NCBI GenBank assembly: GCA_020205615.1
Contig: CM035164.1
Span: 124,847,537-124,911,536 of the forward strand
Length of the DNA: 64,000 bases
Direction: 5' to 3'
Source of the DNA: Panax quinquefolius
Lineage: Eukaryota; Streptophyta; Magnoliopsida; Apiales; Araliaceae
Shown: piece after piece, positions 10,001 to 22,680 of the stretch
Position numbering within the stretch: the stretch's first letter is position 1
Layout of the letters: each line of letters starts with the position of its first letter
Translations under genes and position numbers: made by a program
The notes under the pieces: model-generated
What the model was told of the DNA's origin: nothing
Database searches by the model: none
The model's input: only the letters and a program-made list of their open reading frames with translations

Positions 10001-12578
10001 TAATTAATTTTTGGGAGTTTTAGTTAATTAATTATTTTGAGAAAAACGTTTTTTGCAACTAAGTTGGCCTCACATGTGATTCAAATGGGCTGAGATCAGT
10101 TGTCTAAGGTGGGCTAAAGAAAATGTGAAAAATATATTAATATTATATTCAATTTTCTACTTTTGGTGTTCTAAGCATTTTTATAAATAGGGTCTTTAGG
10201 TTAGAATTGAAAAACACACGAAACTGAAGTTTCTCTCTATTTCTCTCTCGATATATTGAGCGTATTCTTGTGAGTATACTTTGAGTATTGTTAGGCGGTC
10301 TGAAAGTTCTCTTGACCTATACCCTCAGATTCCAAATTTAAAGTCTTAATCTTTCGAGGTAAGGGATGTTATTTTCTTCTCAAATGATATTATTTCTTCA
10401 TATCATTATCTTTGAAATATTGGTTGAAACTTTTTATCAAATTTGGAACTTTTCCATGTAGGGGTTCTTATTCATGAGTTTCTTATTCACGAGTTCTTAT
10501 TCATGAGTTCTTATTCACGATTCTTATTCACGAAGTACTATTAAGCGAAGCGTGAAGATGTTTTTTGGGAAATTTCTATCTTTTGGTGTAGAGTTACTAT
10601 TCACGTATCATTATCACGATCTTATTCAATAGAAAAATAAAATTTCTTCTTTTGTCCAAAATATCTATTACGGATACTAGCTTTGATTGTATCCATGTTT
10701 TGATCATTCTTGAATTTTACACCACTATGATTATTTTTGAGGTATTTTTGAACATGGATAAAACAAAGTCTGAATCCTTAATCCTTAATCCTTAATCCTT
10801 GTCATTTTGTTTCCTTTGGATTCGTTTCTTTAAAAATATTTTTCATCATCCCGGTCTTAAATGATGATATTATTGAATATCTTTGGCTGTGTGTGCAAGA
10901 TGAATGATTTCTGAAGAATATTTTTGGCGTAGTGCAAAAGATGAGCAGTGTTTAGATGAACATGACCAATGATGAATATCTTTGGCTGTGTGCAAAGATG
11001 AATATTTGATTCGGATGTGTATTGATTGATGTTACTGAGGGATAAAAGATAGATGATGAACTTTTAAATTCATACATAGAAGATAGTAGTTTGCATTCTC
11101 TACTTAACTCTTCTAATGAATTATTATTTCATTGCGAATATTGATTTAAAATTTGTTGTCTATTGTATTCTATTAGATTTTTCCTGTTGAAGACTAACGA
11201 TAATTTGTTGTATATTATCTTAGTCATAATATTCTTTCTTGGGCTAGTTGAGCTCACCCTTTTCCTTTTTGTTCCATTTTTCTTCTCGGGAGGCGAGAAT
11301 ATAAGCGAGTACGAGTCGGGGTATGGAATGAAGGTTCTAGAAAGAGTTGTTTAGTAGTCCTCACCATTTTGTAAAATAATGTATCAATAAATGTGATGAG
11401 GATTAATTTGAGTATAGATATTGTCAGAAGATAATATTTGTATTCAAACTCACAGTTTCTTGTTGTAATAATAAAGTTGTAGTTGTTTACATACCATGTA
11501 TTGACAACTCGTAATGGGTGATGTATACCTATTTTGGGGGCGTCACAATTCACGATATCTGACCTATTCACCTAAAAATGAAATTTCTTCTTTTTGTCAA
11601 AATATCTATTACGGATACTAGCTTTGATTGTATCCATGTTTTGATCATTCTTGAATTTTACTCCACTTTACGATTACTTATGAAGTATTTTTGAACTTGG
11701 ATTGTTTAAAAATACGAATCCTTAATATTTGTTCTTTTGTTTCACTTTGGATTCGTTTTCTTTGAAATATTTTCATCATCCTCGGTCCTAAATGATGATA
11801 TTCTTTGAATATCTTTGGCTTTTTTAGTGCAAAAGATGAATGATTTCTTGATGAATATCTTTGGCCCGTGGTCTGCAAAGATGAGCAGTGTTGAGATGAA
11901 CATGGCCGATCGATTAATATCTTTGGCCGTGAAGTGCAAAAGATGAACAGTGTTTTTAGATGAGCATGACCAATGATGAATATCTTTGGCACAGTAGTGC
12001 AAAAGATGAATATTTGATTCTAGATATATATTGATTGATATTACGGGGATAAAATATCGACGATGGACTTTTAAATTCATATATAGAAGATAGTAGTTTG
12101 CATTCTCTACTTAACTCTTCTAATGAATTATTATTTCAGTTCTAAAGATTGATTTAAAACTGGTTTGTCTATTGTATTCTATTAGATTTTTCCTGTTGGA
12201 GACTAACGATAATTTTTTGTATATTATCTTAGTCATAATATTCTTCTTTTGGGCTAGTTGAGCTCACCCTTTTTTCTTTTTGTTCCATTTTTCTTCTAAG
12301 GAGGCGAGAATGTAGCGAGTGCAGTAGGGGTATGGAATGATGGTTATAGAGAGAGTTGTTTAGTAGTCCTCACCATTTTTATAAAATAATGTATAAATAA
12401 TTGTGATGAGGATTTATTTGGGTATATATATTATCCTGAAGACAATAATTGTATTTAAAACTCACATTATATATGTTGTAAATGACAAATGTATTAATAA
12501 AGTTGTAGTTATTTAAATACCGTGTATTTGGCGACTTAGAATGGGTTGGATGGAATGGACTTATTTTGGGGCGTCGCG
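7076..12578 (+). repeat. 5' LTR of element H, interrupted at 8836-11547
   Basis: Two arms, 7076-8835 and 11553-12578, make an LTR of about 2.8 kb. It starts TGTAAGATCCC and ends GGGGCGTCGCG before the primer binding site. It contains three GGAATATT boxes near 7230-7275, a degenerate TATA region near 8435, a splice-donor-like GAGGTAAG at about 8620, a minisatellite built on GAATATCTTTGGC (about 11760-12010) and a TTCTTCTAAG acceptor-like site at about 12290-12299. Confidence 0.75.
8836..11547 (+). mobile_element. Solo LTR I of the same gypsy family
   Basis: Starts TGTAAGACCCC and ends GGGGGCGTCACA, 2712 bp, with a perfect ATTCA duplication at 8831-8835 and 11548-11552. No internal region is present. 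The copy is collinear with the LTR of H into which it inserted. TATA is TATAAATAG at 10182-10190 and a GAGGTAAGGG donor-like site is at 10357-10366. A solo LTR normally arises by recombination between the two LTRs of a full element. Confidence 0.85.
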
Positions 12579-12594
12579 GTTAGTTATCGAGCTT
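12579..12594 (+). other. Primer binding site of element H
   Basis: GTTAGTTATCGAGC directly follows the LTR end and corresponds to GTTGGTATCAAAGC in element D. The family site is complementary to the 3' end of initiator tRNA-Met (TGGTATCAGAGC). This copy is degenerate. Confidence 0.6.
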
Positions 12595-12702
12595 ATTTTT
12601 CCGGAGATCGGGGAATGAAACTAGGAGGGAGAGAGCAGTAAATCCTTCATTGAAGTTGTCTACTAAAGCTTTATTTGTTAGTTAGTCGATTATATAGTAT
12701 TA

Positions 12703-14584
12703 TGAAAGTAGTATGGTATGCACACAAACCAATCATGTTTGATGATAAAGCATATACTTTGTAACAATCTTATTCATTTATTAATAAAAGTATTAATTTA
12801 TTAAAGGCTTTTAATTATCTACGTGATCTTTGTTTTATAATATGTGATAAACCCGTAGTTTTAAAACCCATAGTTTTAATGCTTTTAGAATAATGATGAT
12901 GATCATTCTAATGAGATCTAAATTCTTAGAAAGCTTAAAACTAAAATAGTTCCCAATCGTTGGATTACTAAATTGGGGATTAGTGAATCCGGATAGATTG
13001 AGTACATCGTTCTTGCTCATTGGATGAGGATGATTGATCTCATGATCATTTGTGTGGAACACTAAAAGCAAGTATGTAGGTGCTTATTAGAGAATAAGTT
13101 CAACGAGAGCATTGGCTCATTAAGGAATACCTAATGGAGTTTTATTTGCTGTCGATAGGAATTCTGTAGTGATAGTAGTCTGAAGTAATCCTTGGACTTG
13201 AGATCATCATAGTATCTTGTGTATGATGAGTTATACTTTGACTTATTCCTTAAGACCCTTAGGGTATATCAAAGGGTATGCTTGGGTATAATAAGTTGTA
13301 CATGGAGATAATGTATGATCGATAAAGAATCTACCACTTAATAAAAGAAGAGAAATGTCTATGTGATTCGATAAATGACAACCCGGTAGTCCTTGGCGGC
13401 GAGAATGAAATTAGAAAGGTTTCTAATTTGCATTATTTGGAGTTGTGCATTTAAGGATCGAAATACATATAATTAAATAAAATAAGACTTGTGATAATTC
13501 CATGTCTTATATTTAATTGGGACATTGTATGGTGGAAGGATTGAATTATCTGGTAACTATTTACTCAAAGGTTCTTTTATGATTAATGTTGAAATCTATA
13601 TTATCTGGAAAAGTCGTTGATCATTAGGGAGGCTTATCCTATTGTAGAATAAATATTATTTATTTAAATAAATTAATTGTTTAATTTATTTATTTAAATA
13701 AGATTAAATTGATTCTAATTGATTTATTCACAATAGGTTTAATATGGAGAACCTAAAGGGTCACACCATAAAAGGAAGAATAATTATTTAAGAAGTTAAT
13801 GGCATAATCGTAATAATATATGTTATGTATATTTAATTTAATCTATGGTGATAGAATAAATTAAATAGCTTAATATTATTATTTAATATTTTAGAAATAT
13901 TAAATATAAATTAATAAGAGAGTCTTATTAATATTATTACAATTATTATTATTTTAATTTCTAAAAGAGTTTAGGAATTAATTTAATATAAGTACTCTCA
14001 TTTATTCCTAATTGGATTAGGAAGGAAAATTAGTTAAAGGAGTTTAATTAATTATCCCTAATAAGATTAGGAGCTTAATTAATTAAAAGAATTTAATTAA
14101 TTAAATAAAACCAATTCCTTAATTGTTAAGGTGGGTTGCCCACATCTATAAATAAGAGAGTCTTATTATGGGTGATATGGGTTGTTGACTTTTCTAATAT
14201 CGTAATAATTCCAATTTGTTGGAGAGTACGCCTTTTTTATAGAGATAGAAAAACTAGGGTTTAGCCAATACCCTTCTTCTTGAATTTTTATTCTTCCTTG
14301 GTGGATCACCTCTGAGGCCAAACACTTGGGTGGCTAACGTTGATCGAAAGGAAGGAACCAAACCGGTGGATTCAAGTTGAATCGAAAAGGATTGGAGGTG
14401 AACTTGTACACGAGGAAGCTCGGATCTTCAGGTATGATTTTATTCTTTATCTTTTTCGTTTAATTAATAATTATGCATAAAGGGTGATCCGGGTATATGG
14501 TTTGTAAAATTTTTTAAACTCGATTTTACACGCTTTAGCATTTTTTTGCAATTTGATTGCGTTCTTGAATATTACAAACCTAAC
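12703..14584 (+). repeat. 5' LTR of copia element G
   Basis: About 1.88 kb, from TGAAAGTAGTATG to the ACAAACCTAAC end. It contains a TATA-like CTATAAATAAGAG near 14148 within a segment shared by all copies of this LTR. Confidence 0.88.
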
Positions 14585-14586
14585 GA

Positions 14587-14598
14587 TGGCATCGAGCC
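14587..14598 (+). other. Primer binding site of element G
   Basis: TGGCATCGAGCC starts two or three bases after the LTR. It is close to TGGTATCAGAGCC, the complement of the initiator tRNA-Met 3' end. Confidence 0.7.
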
Positions 14599-14689
14599 AA
14601 ACCTTTATCACGAATTATTAATTGTTTTAATTTGATATGTATATTGATATGTGTTTAGAACAATTTAATTGGGCATAATTTTATTGTAT

Positions 14690-15118
<429 letters not shown>

Positions 15119-15139
15119 AAAAAAAAAATTTATTTTAAT

Positions 15140-15720
15140 TTTAAAATAAAAGGTTTATTTTAATATTAAAATAAAAGAGTTTATTTTAATTTTAAAATTA
15201 AATTTCATCTTAACTAATTAGAGTTGGAATTGGATTCCATGATAACTAATTGGAGTTGAAATTGGATTCTATTTTTCCTTAAATAAAGGAGTTTATTTAG
15301 ATATGAAATAAGATTTCATATTATTCAAAATAAAATAGTTTATTTGTGAATAGGAAAGAGAATCCTAATTTCCTTAAATAAAGGAGTTTATTTAAATATG
15401 AAATAAGATTTCATATTATTCAAAATAAAGGAGTTTATTTGTGAATAGGAAAAAATAAAATCAAGTGTTTCCTTTAATATTTTTTTGATATGTTTCCTAA
15501 TTAATTAAAATAAAAGAATTAAAATTTTTATTTTAATTAAATTTTTTTATTACATGGAATTGGATTCCATAATTAATTAAAATAAAGGAGTTTATTTTGA
15601 TTAAAATTTTTGATTAAAATAAAATAGTTTATTTTATTCAAAATTGGATAAATTAAAATAAAATAGTTTTATTTTGATTTAAATTTGGATTAAAATAAAG
15701 GAGTTTATTTTGATTCAAAA
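15140..15720. repeat. Array of AAATAAA-GGAG-TTTATTT palindromes in the G leader
   Basis: About ten copies of a short inverted repeat (AAATAAA, loop GGAG or ATAG, TTTATTT) occur in 580 bp, including near 15281, 15329, 15375, 15421, 15581, 15617, 15657 and 15693. An 80-bp block containing two of them (about 15280-15360) is duplicated in tandem. The array lies between the primer binding site and gag. No function is known to me. Confidence 0.75.
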
Positions 15721-16490
15721 TTAGATTTTATACTAACTAAATTTGCCCATTAAATGATATCAATATATATATTAAATGTTTATTATTCATAAGATGAATG
15801 TTATTTATTGATGCGTATGATGATGTGTATGATAATAAATGGGATTGATTATGAATTATTGACCCGATGTGATTGGATTTTATTTTAGTTGGATGCATGA
15901 ATGTATGGGTTTTATTAAATGGGATTACTGCGTGCCTCGTCTTCTCTAATTTTTCTTAATGTAAATTCTATCTCTCTCTCTATGTACTTCCCCTTATTTA
16001 GCGATCGAGGTTTATTTATTTTAAATAGTTTTGTAATAGGAATAGTTAGAATTAATTTTGAAAAATTGGAGATCGAAGGACAAGAAGGCGCTTGAAGACC
16101 CGTTTGTAATGGGCAGGGTTTAAATGTAATAGTTATATTTAAATATTATTTCTTGCACCCCAAGGGTTTGACCTTTTGGTTCACTTGGTGGCTCTAGTGA
16201 ACGAAACTAGAATAAAGTCCATAATCAATCAAGGTAGAATATAGTATTCTATATGTGCATGCTATATTATATATATTATATATTGCAAACATGCTTGCAT
16301 GTTTATTAATATATTGGCGTATTTTATATATATATATATAATATATGCATGCTAAACAAGATGAGACAAATTAATAACAAACCCCTCGATTTTTTATATT
16401 AAGTCCTAAGCGTTCAAGATATTTGGAATATCGAGCGTCGCCTTCTAGCATGATAAAATTAATAGAGTATTAAATATTTAATATGAGTTT

Positions 16491-16783
16491 GTTGTGTCAC
16501 CACAAAAGGCAGTATTAAGTATTTAAGATGTTAATTTATCACATTTGATGCTTATAAAGAAAATTGAACAATATTGTTTTGTTGTGTCACCACAAGGATG
16601 ATATTTTTCTTTTTGAATATATGGAGTGCTAGGTCGGACTTAACTTGGATAATTTTGATTCGGATGTGCCACCACTTGATCAAAATAATCTAAGAGGCAA
16701 AAAAAAGGAGTTGCATAGTTGATGTAATTGACAAAAGTTGTCTACCTATTTATTTATATATAGTTTGTTGTGTCACCACAAGG
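16491..16783 (+). repeat. Four-fold hairpin motif GTTGTGTCACCACAAGG in the G leader
   Basis: Copies at 16491-16509, 16581-16597, 16663-16678 (degenerate, GGATGTGCCACCACTTGAT) and 16767-16783. Arms TTGTG and CACAA flank a TCAC loop. The same four motifs with nearly the same spacing occur inverted in element F at 61920-62211. The motifs lie upstream of gag, so a role in the RNA leader (packaging or translation) or as a protein-binding site is possible; this is inference. Confidence 0.8.
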
Positions 16784-17084
16784 CTATATACATTTGAAAT
16801 GGGATCCTTATTCTCACTAGCAAATCTTTAATTAGATTTTTTAGAACTATATAAGTGAGGTAATATAGTTTGAAGAAAATAGTGGGAGATACCAATTTAA
16901 AACAAGACCTAAATTATTTTGGTAATTAATAAAAGAATGTATGTTAAAATGTTGTTAATTACAAATTCATTTCTGAAATTTTACAATGTCTAAAATTACT
17001 ATCAACTGCGAAGCATATTAGATGCTAAATTAACGAGACCAAATTAAGCGGATTGGTTAAGGAATTTGAGAATAGTTCTCATGG

Positions 17085-17790
17085 TTTGAAAAGCTATCTT
17101 ATGTCATTATCGCTTATCCTGCAATGATGGTTGCGAACAATGCCTCTGAGGAAGAGATTGCTACTTTTAGAAAGTGGCAAGATGATGCCTGATTGGCTCG
17201 ATGCATCATGCTCGCATCCATGAATATGAGCTTGACGTCGGCATGAAACTATGGATGCTCTACTATATTCTGCACATCAGTAGTAGTTGATGGTGAGGAA
17301 AGTGGGGCCGATAGATATCGAGATATCTAAGGAGCTCTTAGATCTAGAATGGCTAATGGCACTATAGTATGCAGAGAAAAAGTTCTTAACATTATCAATT
17401 TGATTGATCGATTAGACAACGAGTTTTGTCATGGATGGAGAGTTGAGCCAAGATTTGATCTTGCACTCACTCCGGGACTCCTTTCACAATTGTTGTGAAT
17501 TTTTCATATGAACAAGCTAGATATCGACCTCGTTGATTTGCTTAACATGTTGAAAAATGTTGAGAGTCACTTTCAACCAAGAAGACCAAGTCTTCTTTGG
17601 TAGGGGCCAAAGGATCTTACGAAAGAAGAAACGATTCAAAGAAGGTAAATAGAAAGGCATAAACAAAGGATAATAAGAACAAAAGCGTCTGGATAGCAAA
17701 GGAGTTTGCTTCCCTTTGCAATAAGCACAGACCTTTGGAAAAAAGCTGCGAGAAGCATCTTGAGAGGCTAACGAAAAAAGCTTAGTGAAG
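17085..17790 (+). pseudogene. Copia gag remnant of element G
   Basis: Readable pieces across frames include ASEEEIATFRKWQDDA near 17150-17200, CHGWRVEPRFDLALTPG near 17430 and MNKLDIDLVDLLNMLKNVES near 17510-17570. The last is the hallmark helix region of plant copia gag, which forms the virus-like particle. Stops and frame changes interrupt it. Element F carries the same segment on the minus strand at 61180-61690. Confidence 0.75.
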
Positions 17791-18439
17791 TTTGATTCTG
17801 AATCTGATTTTTGTTCATGATTGAAATAAATTTTCTTTAAGTCGAGGTTCTACTTGGGTATTGGATCTGACTTTGGTTATCATAAATATAGATTTATGAA
17901 GGGACCAAGCGAAGTAGAAAAGCTAAACAAATATAAGTAATCCTATGTGTGGAAAATGTAAGCAAAGGTTGCCATATTAGCCATATAGAAACTTATAGTT
18001 TAGCAATGCTTACTGAACAAATCTATTAAGTCGATAAGTTGTTATTGTATTCCAATTCTTGTTAAAAATATTATTTCCATTTTATTGTTGGACAATAAAA
18101 TCTTTGGTATTATAATTAAGAACAATTGTTGTTATATTTATAATAATAATGTTTTGTATAGAATTTGGAATATTACTTAATAAATTTTGTATACTTGACT
18201 TACGTGAAAATATATTTTTGCATATTGAACAAATTAGTATAAGAAAAGGAGATGATCATTCAAAGAGTTGAATGTGTGTATTTGTTTGAAATACAAGTGT
18301 GAATTATTTGAAAGGTTCAAAAAATTGAAAGAAGTGAAACAAATTGGCAAAGTATTAAGATTCTTTGATTAGATCGAGGAATAAATACTTGTCTGATAAG
18401 TTTCTAGATCATCTCAAATGGTTTTCTCATAATGGACAC

Positions 18440-19990
18440 ATCACGATCTGTGATAATTGATTGATGTATCTGAAAAAAAATCGTACCTTGTTGGACATAG
18501 TGCGGTCCATAATGATTTTCTGAGACATTCGGTATCCTTACAGGATAATGTCCTAGAAATGGTACGCATATCTACGAAAATGGTAACCTCAAAATCCATT
18601 GAAGACTCCATAAAAAGTTATGGACGGGGAGGATTCTAATCTTAAGTATGTTAAGATAAGGGGTTTGTCGACTTATGTGAAAAGGTTTTCAAAGGATAAG
18701 CTTGGGACAAGATTTGACAAGTGTCGATTTGTGGGACATCCTAAAGTAAGTTTAGGGTATATGTTCTATAATTCTACTTAGCAAAGGTGTTTTTTACGAA
18801 ACACGCTTCCTTAAAGATAAAGGTGTTTATCATTAAAAGGGGCTAGTGGGAGGATAATAGATCTTGAAGAGTTCAAGAACCACAAAACACTTTATAAGTC
18901 GAATAAGAGGAACACATAGATAGACCTATTGTACCCTGGCAATAATATAAATAAATGCGGAATAGTCTTGAAAAGATACCTAGGAGGTATGGATTCATCA
19001 TGGATGATGATGATGATGATGAGGTACATCATAGAAGATGATGATCGAGTTACATTCGATGAGGTAAGACTTCTAATGTGTACAAAAGGGTCGATTAGGG
19101 AGGCGTCGTGACATTCCTAATATTATATGTTGATATACTACGGATGAGGAATGACATACCAATGCTACTGATCGATAAAAGATAAAGTTGTCTAAACATT
19201 CCTCCATGAATGATTTGGGAAGAGTATCTTAATTGGGGATAAAATCTATATAGATAGATTTAAGAGGATGCTCGACTTAACCCGAGGAACGTATATTCAT
19301 TTGATGCTAAAGTCGTTTAGCATGGCAAACTCAAGAGATGTCTCATGTCGATGAGCTATGGAGTGTATCTCTCTTAATAGTCCCCACGGACTCACGAAAG
19401 AGAGTCGCATGAGTGACAATCATGTATGCAATGAAATGTCTGAGACACGATGTTGATCGATCGTATTATGGAGAAGTTCACTATATGAGTCGGTGAAAAA
19501 CATCTTAAAGTGCTTAGCAAGGCACTAAGGATGTGATCATATTCATGGTGGGTCTAAATTAAAACTAGAGGGCTTATGAGGACTCAAGTTTTTCAGACGG
19601 ACCAAGATGACGAAAAAAATCAACTTTAAGGTAAAGCGTTATCTTGAGCGATTGGTGCGATGAATTGGAAAGGTTCCAAGCAATGAAAGAGTTCTTTGGT
19701 TTAGTGATAAAGACAAAGTATATAGCTATAAATGAAGGCTGCAAGTTGATTGTTTGGATTAAAAGTTCATTCTGAGAACTAGGAATAGTTCTAAGTCTCA
19801 TCTTGGATCTAAACATGTGTTGTGGCACTTTCATTTGATTATTAGAATCATTGAAAGATGGAAATCACTATAGAGATAGTGGACTCTCATGAACAACATT
19901 ACATATCCATTAACTAAAAAAGCTTATCCAACGGCGGGATAATCGTCACTTAGAAGAAGAAGAGTATGAGATACCATGACGATTGGCTTT
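18440..19990 (+). pseudogene. Copia integrase-RT-RNase H remnant of element G
   Basis: Short recognisable pieces lie in several frames: LVGHSAVHNDFLRHSVS near 18490, FMVGLN near 19540, TKYIAINEGCKLIVW near 19710-19755 and SKHVLWHFHLI near 19810. They correspond to the end of the copia polyprotein, including RNase H (the SKHVxxxFHLI motif before the stop). It is much shorter than a complete copia pol, and core RT motifs are not recognisable. Non-functional as read. Confidence 0.65.
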
Positions 19991-19991
19991 A

Positions 19992-20005
19992 GTGCAGTGG
20001 GAGAT
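19992..20005 (+). other. Polypurine tract of element G
   Basis: GTGCAGTGGGAGAT immediately precedes the 3' LTR start TGAAAG. It primes plus-strand DNA synthesis in copia elements. The same tract is found inverted at 58840-58853 in element F. Confidence 0.75.
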
Positions 20006-21879
20006 TGAAAGTAGTATGCACAAAGCGATCATGTTTGATGATAAAGCATATACTTTGTAACAATCTTATTCATTTATTAATAAAAAGTATTAATTTATTA
20101 AAGGCTTTTAATTATCTACATGATCTTTGTTTTATAATATGTGATAAACCCATAGTTTTAAGCAATGCTTTTAGAATAATGATGATGATCATTCTAATGA
20201 GATCTAAATTCTTAGAAAGCTTAAAACTAAAATAGTTCCCAATCGTTGGATTACTAAATTGGGGATTAGTGAATCCGGGATAGATTGGTACATCGTTAAC
20301 TTGCTCATTGGATGAGGATGATTGATCTCATGATCATTTGTGTGGAACACTAAAGCAAGTATGTAGGTGCTTATTAGAGAATAAGTTCAACGAGAGCATT
20401 GGCTCGCTTGAGGAATACCTAATGGAGTTTTATTTGCTGTCGATAGGAATTCTGTAGTGATAGTAATCTGAAGTAATCCTTGGACTTGAGATCATCATAG
20501 TATCTTGTGTATGATGAGTTATACTTTGACTTATTCCTTAAGACCCTTAGGGTATATCAAAGGGTATGCTTGGGTATAATAAGTTGTACATGGAGATAAT
20601 GTATGATCGATAAAGAATCTACCACTTCTAATAAAGAGAAAATGTCTATGTGATTCGATAAATGACAACCCGTGAGTCCTTGGCAAAGCGAGAATGAAAT
20701 TAGAAAGGGTTTCTAATTTGCATTATTTGGAGTTGTGCATTTAAGGATCGAAATACATATAATTAAATAAAATAAGACTTGTGATAATTCCATGTCTTAT
20801 ATTTAATTGGGACATTGTATGGTGGAAGGATTGAATTATCTGGTAACTATTTACTCAAAGGTTCTTTAATGATTAATGTTGAAATCTATATTATCTGGAA
20901 AGTCGTTGATGTTGGGAGAACTTATCCTATTGTAGAATAAATATTATTTATTTAAATAAATTAATTGTTTAATTTATTTATTTAAATAAGATTAAATTAT
21001 TCTAATTGATTTATTCTGTGGGTTTAATATGGAGAACCTAAAGGTCACACCATAAAAGGAAGAATAATTATTTAAGAAGTTAATGGCATAATCGTAATAA
21101 TATGTTATGTATATTTAATTTAATCTATGGTGATAGAATAAATTAAATAGCTTAATATTATTATTTAATATTTTAGAAATATTAAATATAAATTAATAAG
21201 AGAGTCTTATTAATATTATTACAATTATTATTATTTTAATTTCTAAAAGAGTTTAGGAATTAATTTAATATAAATACTCTCATTTATTCCTAATTGGATT
21301 AGGAAGGAAAATTAGTTAAAGGAGTTTAATTAATTATCCTAATAAGATTAGGGAGCTTAATTAATTAAAAGAATTTAATTAATTAAAAAATCAATTCCTT
21401 AATTGTTAAGGTGGGTTGCCCATATCTATAAATAAGAGGAGTCTTATTATGGGTGATATGGGTTGTTGACTTTTACTGACATCGTAATAATTCCAATTTG
21501 TTGGAGAGTACGCTCTTTTCATAGAGATAGAAAAACTAGGGTTTAGCGACCACCCCTTCTTCTTGAATTTTCTTCTTCCTTGGTGGATCACCTCTGAGAG
21601 GCCAAACATTTGGGTGGCTAACGTTGATCGAAAGGAAGGAACAAAACCGGTGGATTCAAGTTGAGCGAAAAGGATTGGAGGTGAACTTGTACGAGGAAGC
21701 TTCGATCTTCAAGGTATGATTTTTATTCTTTATCTTTTTCGTTTAATTAATAATTATGCATAAAGGGTGATCCGGATTATATGGTTTGTAAATTTTTTTA
21801 AACTCTGATTTTACACGCTTAGCATTATTTTTTTGATTGCAGCAATTTGATTGCGTTCATGAATATTACAAACCTAACA
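20006..21879 (+). repeat. 3' LTR of copia element G
   Basis: 1874 bp, collinear with 12703-14584, starting TGAAAGTAGTATGC and ending ACAAACCTAACA. Differences from the 5' LTR are mostly small and clustered. Confidence 0.88.
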
Positions 21880-22680
21880 TGGGAGACATTTTAGAAAGCA
21901 GTTCAATGACAAGTACTTTCCCAAAGTATTCATATCGTATGAAGGAAGTGGAGTTTATTAGGATGAGCGCGAATAACATGGCGGTGTCCCAATGCGAGGC
22001 GAAGTTCAGCGGAGTTATCGAGGTTTGCACCTCATTTGGTGGAGAATGAGGAGCGTATGACGCGGATGTTTACGAGAGGTTTGAAACCCGAGATACGTCG
22101 ATTATCTCATTTCTCATAAATTTTCTCTCTATTCGAGATGTTGTCAATGGGGCTCGATTGTTAGAGTGAGATAACGAGTACGTTCAACCGAGGGACCATA
22201 ACCGAGGATTATACTCAAGATAGCGATCATCGAATAACGATAACCAACCGAGAAAGAAGAATACGGACAAAGGCGGTAACCACTCTGGTGGTAATCATGG
22301 CCATAAAAATAGAAGAAGCGAGTCAGGAGGAGATTTTAAAAAGAGGAGATTCAACAACGACCGTGTGAAGACGCGTCGCCAAGATGAATTTGGTTCCAGG
22401 GGAGGAGAAAGACCACCCACCGGTCGTATGTTACAAATCTTGGGAAAGAGGGACATATCATTGGCTGCTCTACAGCAGTTTAAGGTATGCTATAATTGTG
22501 GAAAAGAAGGACTTATCGCCGAGATTATACGATATCAAAACCCGATCCAATGAATGGTGACTCGAATGATCATCCCGGAAAAGTCAAAGTCAACGGTTCT
22601 GGAAGAGCGTTTGTCGTGACCGGTCAAAATCGCGAGGAACCCGAACGAAGTTAGCACGGGTTAGTTAATTATAAATGCTT
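21880..22680 (+). pseudogene. Gypsy gag remnant of element H
   Basis: Resumes directly after copia G with the capsid region (the MKEVEF block near 21940, then a block aligned to AAKF/FAPHLVENEER in gag). A basic Arg/Asn-rich stretch follows to about 22350, and a zinc-knuckle CYNCGKEG is at about 22489-22512. It is frame-broken throughout. The first 490 bp of gag present in element A are absent at the junction with G. Confidence 0.75.

Noticed and set aside
11254..12080. Minus-strand open frames of 104-112 codons with repeated RPKIFI/HAHLKT-like phrases
   Set aside because: They are translations of the GAATATCTTTGGC minisatellite in the gypsy LTR; the same happens at 24518-24864 and 53032-53301.
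18929..19111. Small frame with a run of Met residues
   Set aside because: Produced by a GATGAT microsatellite inside the copia pol remnant of element G.
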